DNA from: Branchiostoma floridae
Lineage: Eukaryota; Chordata; Leptocardii; Amphioxiformes; Branchiostomatidae
DNA: 50,325 nucleotides
Assembly (NCBI RefSeq): GCF_000003815.2
Contig: NC_049980.1
Location: forward strand, 28,827,913 to 28,878,237
Direction: 5' to 3'
Numbering within the stretch: position 1 is the stretch's first letter; every line of letters starts with the position of its first letter. The notes below the pieces were generated by a model. That model ran no database searches, was not told the DNA's origin, and saw only the letters and a list, made by a program, of their open reading frames with translations. Position numbers and translations under genes: made by a program. This document shows, one piece after another, positions 1-11,508 of this stretch.

Positions 1-640
1 TGGATTGGGGGGGATGAGTATGGATTGGTAGGGATTCGGCAGGGATGGGTGGGGGATTGTAGGGATGGGGTGGGGATTGGTGGGGAATGAGTAGGGATTG
101 GTATGGATGAGTGTAGATTGGTAGGATGGGTATCGATTGTTTGGATGAGTGGGGATGAGTAGGGATTGGTAGGGATGAGTATGAATTGGTAGGGATGGGT
201 GGGGATGGTAGGGATGGGTGGGGATTTGTAGGGATGAGTATGGATTTGTGGGGATGAGTGACGATTGGTGGGGATGAGTATGGATTGGTAGGGATGGGTA
301 TGGATTGGTAGGGATGGGTGTGGATTGGTAGGGAAGAGTATGGATTAGTTGGGATGAGTGAGGATTGGTGGGGATGAGTATGGATTGGTAGGGATGGGTA
401 TGGATTGGTAGGGATGGCTGGGGATGAGTATGGATGGGTATGGATGGGTGGGGATTGGTAGGGATGGGTGGGGATTTGTAGGGATGGGTAGGGATTGGTA
501 GGGATGGGTGGGGATTGGTAGGGATGGGTGGGGATTGGTAGGGATGGGTGGGGATTGGTAGGGATGGGTGGGGATTGGTAGGGATGGGTGGGGATTGGTA
601 GGGATGGGTGGGGATTGGTAGGGATGGGTGGGGATTGATG
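1..640. repeat. G-rich 20-bp minisatellite
   Basis: The unit is GGGATGGGTGGGGATTGGTA and its variants. The array is degenerate over about 1-480 (GGGATGAGTA, GGGATTTGTA and similar 10-bp half units) and becomes nearly perfect over about 501-640, with seven consecutive 20-bp units. It starts at the window edge, so its true length is unknown. The minus strand reads as a proline-rich open frame, but that is only the array translated. Runs of three to four G every few bases make the plus strand a candidate for G-quadruplex formation (inference). Confidence 0.95.
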
Positions 641-1514
641 TGCATGGAACGTCTGTAATCATTACGGGAGGTCCTGTCTGCCTGTGACTGTGCCTATTGC
701 CTATCCTTTGTGTCTAGTATGCATGTGGGTGCTTTCTCATTTGCATACTTGTGACTGGCTACATGCGGCCGTTACCCTGTTGTTTTTGTAGTTGTCGACG
801 TAGGACTGACATGGACTATAAAGTATTGGCGTAATGTTTCTTTTCCTGTCGTAGTTGTAGTAGTAAAAATTGATGATTTGCCATGTAATGTAGTGCAAGC
901 AGGCCTGCGGTTGGACAGTCATAGGCGACCTCTAGCGGGAACGAGACATATTGTCGCGCGAGAATTCAGACAATCATATGGACGATAGCTATTGTGTCAC
1001 CAAACCTGTCTATCACCAACCCTGACCATGACCACATACAATTTTTTTCCGGCCACGATTTGTTATACTGAGAAAATACTGTATCATATCGCCAATCATG
1101 CCAAACACAAAAAAACTTTTTTTTTATCACAGTGACAAAATTCTTAGCAAGCATTTTGTTGAAAGGACACAAGTAGGATACAATTGAAGTGAAAAATATT
1201 TTCAGATCACGACAGCTTTTCCTTTTGATCAGTGATCGAAAGTGCACATGGCATTGACTAACAGTGGAACAAAGAAAGACAGCTTCGGCTTTTTCAGCCG
1301 CTCAATTATACGAATTCGTACTTAGCTGATTTCGATGGGAAGGAAACACGATTACAAATTGTGAAGTTCAGTTTATAGTACTTAGGATCCAGTGATTATG
1401 GTTTAAGCTTTGCTCTCCTTCTATTGAAGTTGTAAACCGCAGAATCATTCATTACTTTCGTAACGTCACCTTTTAGAAAGAAATTGCTATTACATTAACA
1501 CGCGATGGTCAACT

Positions 1515-1721
1515 TGAAGTAACGTTGCGTGTACAACTGTGTGTGTATGTCGGTGCGTGTGTGTGTGCTGTTTGTGTATGTACGCACGAATGCATGTGTG
1601 TTCGTGTGTCTCGCACGTGTGCACGTGTTTATGTATGCGCGCGTGTGTGTGTGAGAGAGTATGCCTGTGTGCATGCATGCACATATGTATGTGTGTGTGT
1701 GTGTCCGCGTGTGTGCGAGCG

Positions 1722-1762
<41 letters not shown>

Positions 1763-1790
1763 GCGTCTGTGTCTGTGTGATTTTGTGTCT
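1515..1790. repeat. TG/CA-rich microsatellite tract
   Basis: This is an imperfect (TG)n tract, purest at about 1728-1759, with interspersed CG and CATG variants. The open frames in both directions (poly-Cys/Val on plus, poly-His/Thr on minus) are artefacts of the dinucleotide repeat. Confidence 0.9.
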
Positions 1791-1833
1791 TAGCCAATGC
1801 AATAATCGAAGTTGTGCTAACGGGTTTTGTGCT

Positions 1834-1933
1834 NNNNNNNNNNNNNNNNNNNNNNNNNNNNNNNNNNNNNNNNNNNNNNNNNNNNNNNNNNNNNNNNNNN
1901 NNNNNNNNNNNNNNNNNNNNNNNNNNNNNNNNN
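1834..1933. other. Assembly gap of 100 N
   Basis: There are exactly 100 N. The bases just left of the gap (about 1805-1833) and just right (about 1935-1963) are near-identical copies of one sequence, and the left copy carries extra single bases. This looks like overlapping contig ends rather than a real 100-bp gap. Confidence 0.97.
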
Positions 1934-1963
1934 CATATCGAAGTGTGCTACGGGTTTGTGCTG

Positions 1964-3254
1964 TTGATCAGGTTTGTGACACAACGCTATTCTGTCGCCT
2001 TCGGCGTAGGTAGGTACCTTTCTGTTAGATGACTTAGGCGGAGTGACTTATATTGGTGAAAGGGTAGTTTTGCCAAGGAAAACTTGCAAACATTTAGAAC
2101 CACGTGTAGTAGGAACAGTCCTATACTCACCGTCCAAGGATATGTGGATTCAGTTCAGAAGAGTAGAAAATATATATTTGGCCCAAAAAACTAAGGTCAG
2201 CTGTGAGTAGACCACAACTGTTATGCAAAATCGTCTCTCAGATCTCTATTTTAGATTGGAGACGTGATGCTCTTTGATACAGGAATGAAAAGAAATACAG
2301 ACGTTTATTTCTGTTTGCTGGGGTGGAGACGATTTTATTCTAGAGCGGTCTGGTTTGAATGATACGTGCACGTTGGTTAGTATACACCACGGGGTGGACT
2401 GATCTCATTTGAAATTATCTGTGGTAAGCGGTACGAGCTATGAGTCTTTCTCTTTTACTTTTGCGAAGACCACGGTGCAATGTACATAAGAAAGAGAACA
2501 GGAGTTTGATATGCGCTGTAAAATATGTATTATATGTAAGTACTATTGGGGCTTTCATATGACAATTCATGTTTTCAAGAAATTACAGTGGAAATTAAAG
2601 TTTTGATATAAATCGCGCTTTGCGTCTTCTTTTTGCTTCCAATTATTGACTTTAGTAGTCTTTACCTATCAGTTAACGTATAGTATTAATATAGCTGATT
2701 ATTCACCGACAAAAATTTTTAAAAAGCCTGACATTACCCAGAAGAAGGGTACCTACTGGCTATGGTTCAAGGTAAAGATCCAAGGTAAAGATAAATCGCT
2801 TTACCTACATGTCGTGAGCCCAAGTTCAGATTTCCATTGTTTTACCGACACCAAGTAGACGTACATCCGAACCCTTAGCAATTCAATCATGTTACAAACG
2901 CACCTAAAAAGATCCTTTTGACACTTCTATGCTCTATATATATGTGTGTGAGGGTTATGAGATATCCGCATCTGCACAGGAAATTCATATTAGTCTGTCT
3001 AGTATCTACTCTGTCTTAGGGGAGACGCCAAATATCAACGTATAATGCAGGTTGTCACAAGTTGCAATTGATCAGTTATTGTACAAAACCAAGGACTATG
3101 GCCATGGTATAAAGTAGGCAGTTAACTGCAAATTAAACAGGATTTCAAAGAAGCTTTCAAATCTTGAGGTCCTTGACAACAAGCCAGGTAGTATTTTCTC
3201 ATTACAATGCAAATGATACGTAAAGAAGGCTCTTATTGGCATGAGTTCTGTGAA
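1964..3254. other. Intergenic, no gene recognised
   Basis: This is AT-rich unique-looking sequence 3' of the minus-strand thioredoxin gene. The short open frame at 2646-2858 has no recognisable domain and was not called. No tRNA or transposon end was identified. Confidence 0.5.
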
Positions 3255-3260
3255 TTTATT
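3255..3260 (-). terminator. Possible polyadenylation signal of the minus-strand thioredoxin
   Basis: The plus strand reads TTTATT, which is AATAAA on the minus strand, about 165 bases past the thioredoxin stop. Position and motif fit a poly(A) signal; there is no transcript evidence. Confidence 0.45.
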
Positions 3261-3422
3261 GTCTCATATCCACAGAGAATGCGGCTCACTACATACATTT
3301 CTAAGCACAACTGTTCTAATCAAATGTTATTCTACTATGCCTGCACCTGAACCATGATGACCAAAAGTATTAGTTAGCCCCGCAAAATTCTGATATTTCT
3401 GGGCAAAATCTTGGGTGAGCCA

Positions 3423-6400
3423 TTACTTATTGTTGGCCACAAGTGTCTCCAATTCTGATTTAGGGACGGATCCTTGGACCGAGTCAACCTGCAAAAGAAG
3501 AAACCAAAATTACTTCAAGATGCATATGTTCCTTGCACACCTGTACCACTTCCCCCTCCCCACCTGTAACCCTATGCCTGTACATGTCCCTTCTATATCT
3601 GTACCTGGGCTATACCCCTATATATGTAGCTCTATAAAGGTTATGTACAAGTGCACTTGTACCCCATGCTTGTATCCTACCCCCCCCCCCATACATGTAA
3701 CCCTATAGCATGACGCTTCAGCTTTCAGTCGAGATAGGCTAAACTCTGTTGCAGACCCCAGGCCACCGGACACACTTTTCCTACTGGTACATGTACTATG
3801 CACATTTCTTATAGCTAGCAATCAAATCTCCGCAAACAATTGCAATCAGAACCCTTAGTTAAAAAACATCTTTGCGAAATTGGGGACAATTTCGGGATCT
3901 CCACAACTTTGGTAAACATTCCCAAAACTAGTAGCTAAACCGGGGCCGGTACATGGAAATCGTCCTACCTTTTCTCCGTTCTTGTAGAAGTGAAATGCAG
4001 GGATGCTCCTGATGTCGGAGGCTTGAGCAGTCTCCTACAGCAAGGAATAATTAATAAAGGTTATTGCAAATTCTTGCTCGTGGGTTAATTGCAGGTAAAC
4101 ATGAGATTCAAACAATGTAAAAACAGGTGTCTGCTCTAGTCTAAAAATAAATTTGAGTAAAAGCTGATCCTGGATTCTGGGTAATTCTATTTGAATGTTT
4201 TTTACATCATGTACGCAGACCTGGTGCCTTACACAGTATGAAGTATTGGCCGCGGGCTGAATAAAGTTGAGACACTTGAACTATGAGGCTCCAGAACTAT
4301 GAGGCTCACTGAAGGATGACTGTGGTGCGATATGTCGGTTAGCTGAGGAATGAGTCCACTTTACTATATACATTATGAAGTACAAAATACTTTAGGCTAA
4401 ATTGATAGATCGGATTCACTCACACTGGGTTAGGCCTTCATTCTGATCGGTAAGTGCTGTGGTTTCTTTATTTTGCTTTGGCAGCAGATGAAGGTTGGAC
4501 ACCCAGGTAATTAGATTCTCAGAAGTAACTTAAACAACTGGTACGTTTTAAAAACAACCGGACAGACGTTTCAGGCAGTTCCATCAGTGACTGAATATCG
4601 TACTTGAAATTTGGCTCTTTTTTTAAATACGGGATCAGCATATCTGGGTAAGTGGATTTCAAGGCCAAAACGTGTCAAAAATTGAATACCAAAACATATA
4701 CTTACCATATTCACACTGACGTTCACCTTAGCAAAGATGACATCAGGGTTCCCATTGGCCAGTTCCTGAAGGAAACACAAAGTTAACATGTAGAAAATAC
4801 AAACGGGGTAAAAAAAACACAGACATGCTGATGATGAAGAAAACACAAATTTGCCGAAGAAAATATAATCATTAAGAAAAAATAAGTTTCGTCAACAACA
4901 GCTACAAGTGACCAGTTTGCGTGGACTTCTCCCTCGATTTGTGTCGTATTCAATGTACTTGTCGTCAGGAAAATCATTGTACTTGTCGTTAGAAAGCTGT
5001 GGGTAGGTGACATGGTTTGTTGGTATCATTGATCACTATTCATGCCAAGAAGTCACTTTTTTTAGATTGCTTACAGTGTTGGTATCGAAGTAGTTGCCCT
5101 TTTGTGCGATCTGACCTAAGTCTAAGGTGGGCTGTCATTGTGCTCTCCAAGCAGAGGTTGATGGAGAGATTCGTGACCTTTTCCTTTTATGCCGTCTTTG
5201 GAGGGATAGCTGACAGAAAAAGACGGCCACGATAATGAAAAGGTCATGATTTTTCCCCATCACCATCTACTGTGAGAGTACGTTCACTGCGCATCTCGGC
5301 TGTGGTATTAAGCAATTAAAGCGTCGACTAGGAATCTATGGTAAAATTGCAGCCTGCGAATTGTCGGCAAATCCCCCTTTCCACTAGAACGGCGCTCTCG
5401 TCGCGCTCTCTCTGCGACATTTCATTTTCAACTGTTTTCAAATAAGAAGTCAAATCCCGCAATAGTAATGTAGGTTTAGAATCGTATTCTATATTATTAA
5501 TTCTATGTGTACATACAATAAGTTAATCTTTGTACTTAGAATTTAGATTATTTACCACTTCATGTATTTGATTTTGTTCACTTGCAATTAGCCCCATGGG
5601 CATGAATTTGGAACAAAACCTTACTTAGTTATCATGTCGGAAACAAGATGGGGATCCTGTGACCGGTAGTTGTGAGAATCCAAGCCCTACCTCAAACACA
5701 GGCGCCATCGTCCTACAGGGTGCACACCACTGGGCCCAGAAGTCCACCACCACCAGCTTGTCATTACTCTCAGCCAGGAGGGCATCAAACTCGGCCTGCA
5801 AGGGTCACGTTAAGTCAATTATTCACATTTCTCAAATCAAGTAAACGCTTCGTGATCTCGTGTCGCCCAAATAGCCACAGCCTCAGACAGGCAGCTGAGG
5901 AACCACAACTTGTACCAAAGGCCAGAACTGAAAGGCTGAGAAGGTCTTTCATGCACACAGCTTTAAGACTGTATAATTACTCAATTGCTTAGCAATGTTG
6001 ATAGGTGTCTTGCTGGCCTTCCGGCTGTTTACTTGCCGATCGTTTGTAATATAACCTGCATTTGTATATGTTCATGCCGTGTTTTTTATGATACCCAATG
6101 TAACAAACCATACTCAATTCAGGAAAGCTGCAGCTCGCGTAAGTTTGCGTGTGTGAAATAAATAAATAAATAAAAATAAACAGATTTCAAGAGACTTGAT
6201 GCTACAACATATTTGACATCTTTAGATATCAGAACCCCCATAATGCAAAAATTAGCAAAATATCAAGGACTGCTCTGCTATTAGAAAGAATGCCGAAAAT
6301 AATGATTAGCCTATTCCATTGTAAAACTATATCAAAGAATTATGTTAGCCCTTATTGTTATGTTAATTAGGTTGTTAAGCTTTATCCTATACCTCTATTT

Positions 6401-7844
6401 TGTACTTTGTGCAATAGTTGTTGCCATACATTGTATCACGTACAATTGTCGTGCAATAAAGTTCTTCTGTCTCATGCGTTAAACCCACTAAAGGTCTTCA
6501 TTCATATTGTACTTCTGATGCATATGCTAAAAAAGATTATATATTTCAGCATGACTCAAAGCTAAACTGTCACCTAATTATAACATTCCGCTCATTCCTT
6601 TACTCAGAACAACGAGGTTGAAAACTTGTTTTTTTTACCTTTTTTTTCTTTTCAACCTCCCTGCTCAGAATAATTCATTTTACTTAACTCTACCGGTAGT
6701 ATAGGATTAAGTACGTATCCAAGTATCCAAGATTCATTCTGCTTCTGGAAGCCACATAAAAATTAGCATTAATGTGGGATAGTAGTGCAAACCGCAGCTT
6801 TGCACATGCTATGTGGATATGGTGCATAGGCTTCCTTTACTTGTATTAAGTTTTTGCGTCTATTAAGTTGTTGAGAACCTTATGAAAATCCCTGGACGTC
6901 TGTCCTTGCGTAACCATGTTACCCCTGTGGGTTAAACAAATGGTGCAAATTGGCCGTTCGGGCTTTCTTTGGACAGACGACTCCTTTTACAAATTGCCAT
7001 GTTCATTTGATTCCTGACGATTTTTACCAAAGCTCAGCACTAATTCGATCCCCTGAGATATACTGTGGTCCCGTACAGCCATTCAACTTGCAAAAGTATC
7101 ATAACTGCAAAGTTTCTGCCTACCATGCACTTCTTCTATGCAAGAACCAACAGGTAACGCGAGCAAGAAGTGGGTGGGGCTGTCGCCTTATATTCGGTAG
7201 GTTGTGAGTTCGATCCCAGCCGAGTCATACCAAAGACTCTCTTTTTAGCATTCATCATTTGGAAAAGAATATAAAGAAGTAATTGAGCGGTCAAACCACT
7301 GCTAATGGACTAGCCCCCTGCTGTAGTGATTGTAGGAAGCTACGTGACCCTGCAACTGGCTGCGTGAAACGGAAATGGGCGCCGCCCGATGTACCATATG
7401 GTGCGGGGAGGATTTAAACAAACTTTATCTTCTTTATCTTCATTGTTACTGTAAACCGTAATCAGTGCCCCTTCGCCCCAACATTCTGCATCTATCTACG
7501 TCAATCTGTTGCAACATGCCAGTCAACCCAACGACAGAAATGTGGCCATAAATTCCTTACATGGAACAAAAGTTACGGGCAGATTGTTTGCTGCAATGGA
7601 TCGTGTAACATTGGGAGGGGCAATTGCAGCTATATTCACCTAAACCTAACCTTATAGATCTCCAAGCGTTGTTCACAACTATCTGGTAAAGAAGACTTCC
7701 ACTCCACGAGAGTTTAATGAAAAAAATAGTTTTTAACCATTTCGATTTGAGGTTGACAACAGTGAAGAGCCTGGTCTCTTGGTACATATCTGTGAAGTTA
7801 ACTACCGCTAGTACACCTACCTTTGTGTTGATTTCTCGCACCAT
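3423..7844 (-). CDS. TXN: Thioredoxin, canonical WCAPC, 5 coding exons
   Basis: Coding exons in transcript order are 7821-7844, 5691-5795, 4706-4765, 3969-4034 and 3423-3488. All junctions are GT-AG and phase 0, giving 106 aa, the usual cytosolic thioredoxin length. The protein starts MVREINTK, then has the strand LVVVDFWAQ and the redox motif WCAPC followed by Arg (residues 30-34). The cis-proline loop is [12 protein letters not shown], and the protein ends [10 protein letters not shown]. Alanine replaces the common Gly in the CXXC, which is tolerated in thioredoxins. Thioredoxins reduce protein disulfides and are recycled by thioredoxin reductase; there is no signal peptide, so it is probably cytosolic. 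The start context is CACGATGG. The first intron carries a LINE 3' fragment and a SINE. A divergent paralogue begins at 11591. Family assignment is very secure. Confidence 0.95.
5172..5249. repeat. Short hairpin (MITE-like)
   Basis: The arm GTGACCTTTTCCTTTTATGC pairs imperfectly with the reverse complement at about 5223-5249 around a short loop with GCCGTCTTT. It lies in intron 2 of the minus-strand thioredoxin gene. It is probably a miniature inverted-repeat element, but the outer ends were not defined. Confidence 0.5.
5461..5625 (+). mobile_element. LINE 3'-end remnant
   Basis: This AT-rich stretch ends in CACTTGCAATTAGCCCCATG and GGCATGAATTTGGAACAAAA. It matches the 3' end seen again at 9540-9590 (CTTGCAATTAGCCTTCTGGC, then ATGAATTTGCAATAAAG). 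It has no coding part left. Confidence 0.5.
5846..6182 (+). mobile_element. 5'-truncated non-LTR retrotransposon, reverse-transcriptase C-terminus and tail
   Basis: The frame ending at 5992 reads [19 protein letters not shown], the typical C-terminus of a LINE reverse-transcriptase polyprotein. It is followed by about 165 bases of 3' UTR and a tail of AAAT repeats at 6155-6180. It is a dead fragment about 50 bases upstream of the acceptor of thioredoxin exon 2, in the opposite orientation to the host gene. Confidence 0.75.
6340..6478 (+). mobile_element. LINE 3'-end remnant
   Basis: It ends with GCCATACATTGTATCACGTA and then GTGCAATAAAGTTC. The same ending recurs at about 49600-49640, so this is a dispersed LINE 3' UTR family. 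No protein part is visible. Confidence 0.55.
7158..7440 (+). mobile_element. tRNA-derived SINE
   Basis: The head resembles a tRNA, with a B-box-like GAGTTCGATCCC at about 7207-7218. The body contains GAAACGGAAATGGGCGCCGC and ends near GGTGCGGGGAGG. A second copy in reverse orientation lies at about 17445-17690 and shares the B box, the CGAGTCATA block and the GAAACGG block. The element sits in intron 1 of the minus-strand thioredoxin. Confidence 0.75.
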
Positions 7845-7925
7845 CGTGGCAGCAAAGTTGGAGAGATTCGGGCAGCGGGTTGGAGCTTTCGTGTGAAGAT
7901 TCTGGTGCCAACAGGAGGAAAGCCG

Positions 7926-7935
7926 CCTTTTTATG
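7926..7935 (-). promoter_or_regulatory. TATA-like core promoter of the canonical thioredoxin
   Basis: The minus strand reads GTGCATAAAAAGGCGG, about 85 bases upstream of the ATG. The 5' flank between this box and the ATG aligns well with the same interval of the paralogue (TTGGCACCA, TCTTCACACGA and CCACGATG blocks). This suggests a conserved core promoter and 5' UTR (inference). Confidence 0.5.
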
Positions 7936-7944
7936 CACACAAGT

Positions 7945-9198
7945 AGACTACATGATTGATAAGCGCCCTCTGGCAATGCTATTTTACTAACAAGGGGAAT
8001 CTAGACTAATTTACTTCTTGCCGAAGGCACCTTCCATCCTGTAAAATTGCTGGTCCCCATAGATGTTACAAACACATGAATATTCATCCTCTGTGCTGTC
8101 TTATTGTTTGTTGCTTTCTTTAATAAAATATACATATACTAGAGTTTGAAAAATGCTGTCTCTGCTTTACTGTTGTGCATTGTAAATTATGTGTTATGTT
8201 ATGGGTTTACTAAGGCCTCAATTGGCAATACATTCCGAAAGAAAGTCCCATAGAAAGTTTTGCTCCATGGTGTAAGGACACATTCCAGGCGCATTTTGTC
8301 TTTTCCGACCTACCTTGATAAAGATGAACTGCTCGAATGAATTCATTTTGTTGTGTATGCATTTGGGTTACCTAGGGGTGCCTCGTTACCGTACTTCAGC
8401 GCAACTTGTGGTTTTGATGTCTCGAGTTCTGGACATGCTGTGGTCGTGATGTTTGAATGGTGGGTACCTCTTGGGACAGGCAGTGATTGTCTACTTCTGT
8501 ATTATTTGCCTGGAGATTATCTACTAATGTAAATTGTTCAAGTCAAATGAGAACCTTATTTCCATGATCGATGAGATGATAATTTAGTCGTTAAGTTTAG
8601 AATAATTTGGCGAAGGTGTGAGATCGTGGAACTCTACTTAATGTTATGTACGTGTAGATCTAAAACAGCCTTATTTGTAAACAGTTCGTTAGTTTCACGG
8701 ATGAAGGAATGAAGAAATGGCTTGCGCCCTGCAATAGTAATTATTGGATGATTGATTGTATGTGATAACATTTCAGCTGATATAGTTGTCTACTCACGTC
8801 AATGTATCTTTGTGTTGTGGGCGTTTCATGTCTAGTTATCGGCCGATCTTGGCCCGCCATTTGTTAATCAGTGGACAGACAACAGTAGTTTGGGGACAGC
8901 AACTATGTTGATTGGCAACATCGGTAATCAATCAGTAGTATTTACTGAGAGGTTGTCAAGACTTTTGCAAGATACAAATGTATCTGCAAATTCACATTTG
9001 TTACGAATTTCATTGTGCTTTTGAGACCACCGACGCTTGCTTTGCATACACAATCAAATAAATTCAGTAAAGTGGTACGTAATTTGTCTATACTTAGTTC
9101 GGAAACGATAAAAGCCACAAATATGCCGTACATGACAGCGAAAAAACGGTTTGGGACTGGACTCGGAACGTATTGCCAATCGAGGCCAGGGTATTTTC
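7945..9198. other. Upstream flank of the minus-strand thioredoxin, no gene seen
   Basis: No coding exon, RNA gene or defined transposon end was recognised here. It presumably holds the distal 5' regulatory DNA of the canonical thioredoxin. Confidence 0.4.
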
Positions 9199-9294
9199 TG
9201 TGAAAGATCGAAAGGCTGGAAAGAGGACAACCCTGTATATTCCTGAGTATGCAACATTAAATCAATTCCAGCCAATAGAACCGTTTTAGAAAAG
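9199..9294 (-). repeat. Inverted copy of the 11669-11766 segment
   Basis: Read on the minus strand, this block matches 11669-11766 closely, sharing CTTTTCTAAAACGGTT, AATATACAGG and TCCTCTTTCCAGCCTTTCGA. One copy lies upstream of one thioredoxin gene and the other in intron 1 of its paralogue. It is either part of the locus duplication or a dispersed repeat. Confidence 0.7.
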
Positions 9295-9299
9295 TTAAT

Positions 9300-9456
9300 T
9301 ACGCAACGGATTAAACCACACTGTTAACTGCACGGAATCCCAAAATCCCAAACCGATGCGGTCCGGCTGGATAACTTCGCATCATTGCACCAGCCGGATA
9401 ATTGCACGAAATTCACTGGTAAATAGGCCGTGCAATTAAGCGGCTTCTACTGTAGT
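9300..9456. repeat. Probable MITE with GTGCAATTAAGCGGC end
   Basis: The block carries TGCACGGAATCCC near one end and GGCTTCTACTGTAGTAC at the other, with internal inverted GTGCAATTA / TAATTGCAC motifs around 9398-9440. It looks like a short non-autonomous DNA transposon. Boundaries are approximate. Confidence 0.4.
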
Positions 9457-9475
9457 ACTAGATGGATTTTATTTC

Positions 9476-9592
9476 GCTTGACGTTCATTTCATTACTGTA
9501 TTCTATAGTCTACCATTATTTTTATCATTATTGTATTCTCGTGTATACTTGCAATTAGCCTTCTGGCATGAATTTGCAATAAAGTTATTATC
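9476..9592 (+). mobile_element. LINE 3'-end remnant
   Basis: It ends CTTGCAATTAGCCTTCTGGC followed by ATGAATTTGCAATAAAG, shared with 5461-5625. Only 3' UTR remains. Confidence 0.5.
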
Positions 9593-9689
9593 AATGAGAC
9601 TCGTGAATTTTACATGGTGGGAGGTGTCTTTTGCAGCAAGCAAATTATTTGACGTTGCTTTTGTCATGGAGGTATCATTGTCGTGGGAC

Positions 9690-10415
9690 TGGTGGTCAAT
9701 CATCTGGTGTTCGCAAAACTTTGGAGGAGTGTGGTTACCCTTTTGTTTGGCAAGCCCATGAGTCAACAGATCCAAACGCATCCCACCTAATTTCTGCTAT
9801 CCACCAACGACTGAAGGATATTTATTTCCAGAATTTTCTAACCAACATTCATAATGATAATAAAGGTTTAGGTGCGAAAAACAAACTCCGAACGTACAGA
9901 TTACTAAAATCCACATACAATGAAGAGCAGTACTTGAAAATAACAAACATTCGGCACAGAACTACCCTAATAACCATTGCTAAACTAAGAATCAGTTGCC
10001 ACCGACTGCGAATTGAATCAGGAAGGCACAACCGCACTCCTCTAGAACAAAGAGTCTGCCAATTTTGTACCTCAAACATGGTAGAAGATGAAGTGCACTT
10101 CACAGTTGATTGCGATATGTATGTCAATGATAGAAATACTCTATTTAGTTATATAGAAAGTAGATTCCCTCATTTTAGACACATGAGTAGCACTGACAAA
10201 TTTATATTTCTCATGCGTTTTGACAAACCGACCATAGCGAAACCCATACAGTCCTACATTTTCACTATTACCAAGAAGCGAGAAGAAGCCGAACTTTTGT
10301 GTTAGACTAGATTTGTGATACTTTTATATGTATATATCTTGACTTGTTGTGACCTGTACTTAGCTCGGTTGGGCAAAACTGTACAATAAAGGTCTTCATT
10401 CAATTCAATTCATTA
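9690..10415 (+). mobile_element. 5'-truncated CR1/L2-like LINE, reverse-transcriptase C-terminus
   Basis: The frame to the stop at 10305 encodes the C-terminal part of a non-LTR reverse-transcriptase polyprotein. It contains VRKTLEECGY, LKDIYFQNFL, a Cys-containing block RVCQFCTSNMVEDEVHF, and ends TITKKREEAELLC. After it come about 110 bases of 3' UTR with CAATAAAGGTCTTCATTC and an ATTCA-type tail. Palm-domain catalytic motifs are absent, so it is non-autonomous. A second copy faces it tail to tail from 10420. The clade name is inferred from the C-terminal domain and tail style. Confidence 0.85.
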
Positions 10416-10419
10416 ATAG

Positions 10420-11490
10420 TAATAGCCTTTATTGCACATTCATGCCCTATCGGGCTAAGTACAGGCATATAGATACAAAGGGTAGTAATGCAGTAAACAT
10501 GGTTTCTAAGACTAAACTAAAACATAGATTCTAAAACAACTCTAATACATTTGTTCGGCTTCTTCTCGTTTCTTAGTAATGTTAGATATGTAGCTTGAGA
10601 TGTGTTTGTATAATGTCGTTTGATCAAAGCTCATAAGAAAAATGAATTTTTCAACACTAGACATAGATTCAAAGCGAGGAAACTTTCCTATAATATAGCT
10701 AAAAAGAATACTTCTATCATTACTATATAAACTACAATCTAATAGAAAGTGAGATTCATCTTCGACCTTGTTCAGGTTACAGAATTGACAGATTCTTTGC
10801 TCCAGAGGTGTGCGGTTGTGCCTCCCTGATTCAACACGAAGTTTGTGGCAGCTGATTCGTAGTTTGGTGATAATAGATCTTTGTCGTTCGTTCGGAATTT
10901 TAAGATACTCTTCTTCGTTATAGGTGGAGTTGAACAGTCTGTATGAGCGTAATTTGTTCTTTGCGTATTTGCTTTTGTTGTCATTATGGATTTCGCGTAA
11001 GAATGTCTGAAAGTAGATGTCCTTTAAACGCTGTTGAATAGCGGAGATGATTGAGGGCACTTTTGAAACAATTGAGTGTGGAGAATGCCAACAAAGGCAT
11101 AACCGCATTCTTCTAAAGTTTTCCGCACACCGGAAGCCCAACATTTACTACCTAAAGCATCTAATTCTAATTGACATAAAAGTGCGTCTGCCTGGAGACT
11201 ATCAGCCGGCACATTCAAGCAGACTCTGGTGAAAAACTTAATGGCGTTTAGGGAGGCCTCCAAGTGTAAGGGGTACCTCCTAATTCAGCCCGTGCAGCAA
11301 GATTACTAGCTGACATTGAGGGATTGTTTACAGAATTTTAGATGAACGGATTCGATTGGGCAAGATTTTGAACTTTTGAAAGAACCCCAAATCTCCGACC
11401 CATAAAGTAAGATAGGTTTGACACAGGACTCGAATAACTTGTTTTTAACAGACAATGGGGCATTAATGATGTAGTCTACTGCTGACCGCA
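10420..11490 (-). mobile_element. 5'-truncated CR1/L2-like LINE, frameshifted
   Basis: Read on the minus strand from about 11490, it shows NKLFESCVKPILLYGSEIWG (late palm/thumb of reverse transcriptase), then after frameshifts ASGVRKTLEECGYAFV. It continues AIQQRLKDIYFQTFL...RICQFCNLNKVEDESHF and ends ITKKREEAEQMY at 10542, followed by 3' UTR. It is longer than its neighbour but broken into at least three frames. Its truncated 5' end lies within about 10 bases of the core-promoter homology of the WSGLC thioredoxin. Confidence 0.85.
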
Positions 11491-11497
11491 AACAGAC

Positions 11498-11508
11498 TAC
11501 AAAAAAGA
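11498..11508 (+). promoter_or_regulatory. TATA-like core promoter of the divergent thioredoxin
   Basis: CTACAAAAAAG lies about 85 bases upstream of the ATG, at the position homologous to GCATAAAAAGG of the canonical paralogue. The match to TATA is weaker here, which may mean lower or altered expression (inference). Confidence 0.35.

Noticed and set aside
345-662. Minus-strand proline/threonine-rich open frame
   Set aside because: It is the 20-bp minisatellite translated; open frames are expected in an array whose unit has no stop.
1490-2013. Cys/Val- and His/Thr-rich frames around 1500-2000
   Set aside because: They come from the TG/CA repeat, and one runs through the N gap.
7165-7235. Possible tRNA gene
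   Set aside because: The B box is present but no full cloverleaf can be drawn, and the sequence continues into a SINE body shared with 17445-17690.
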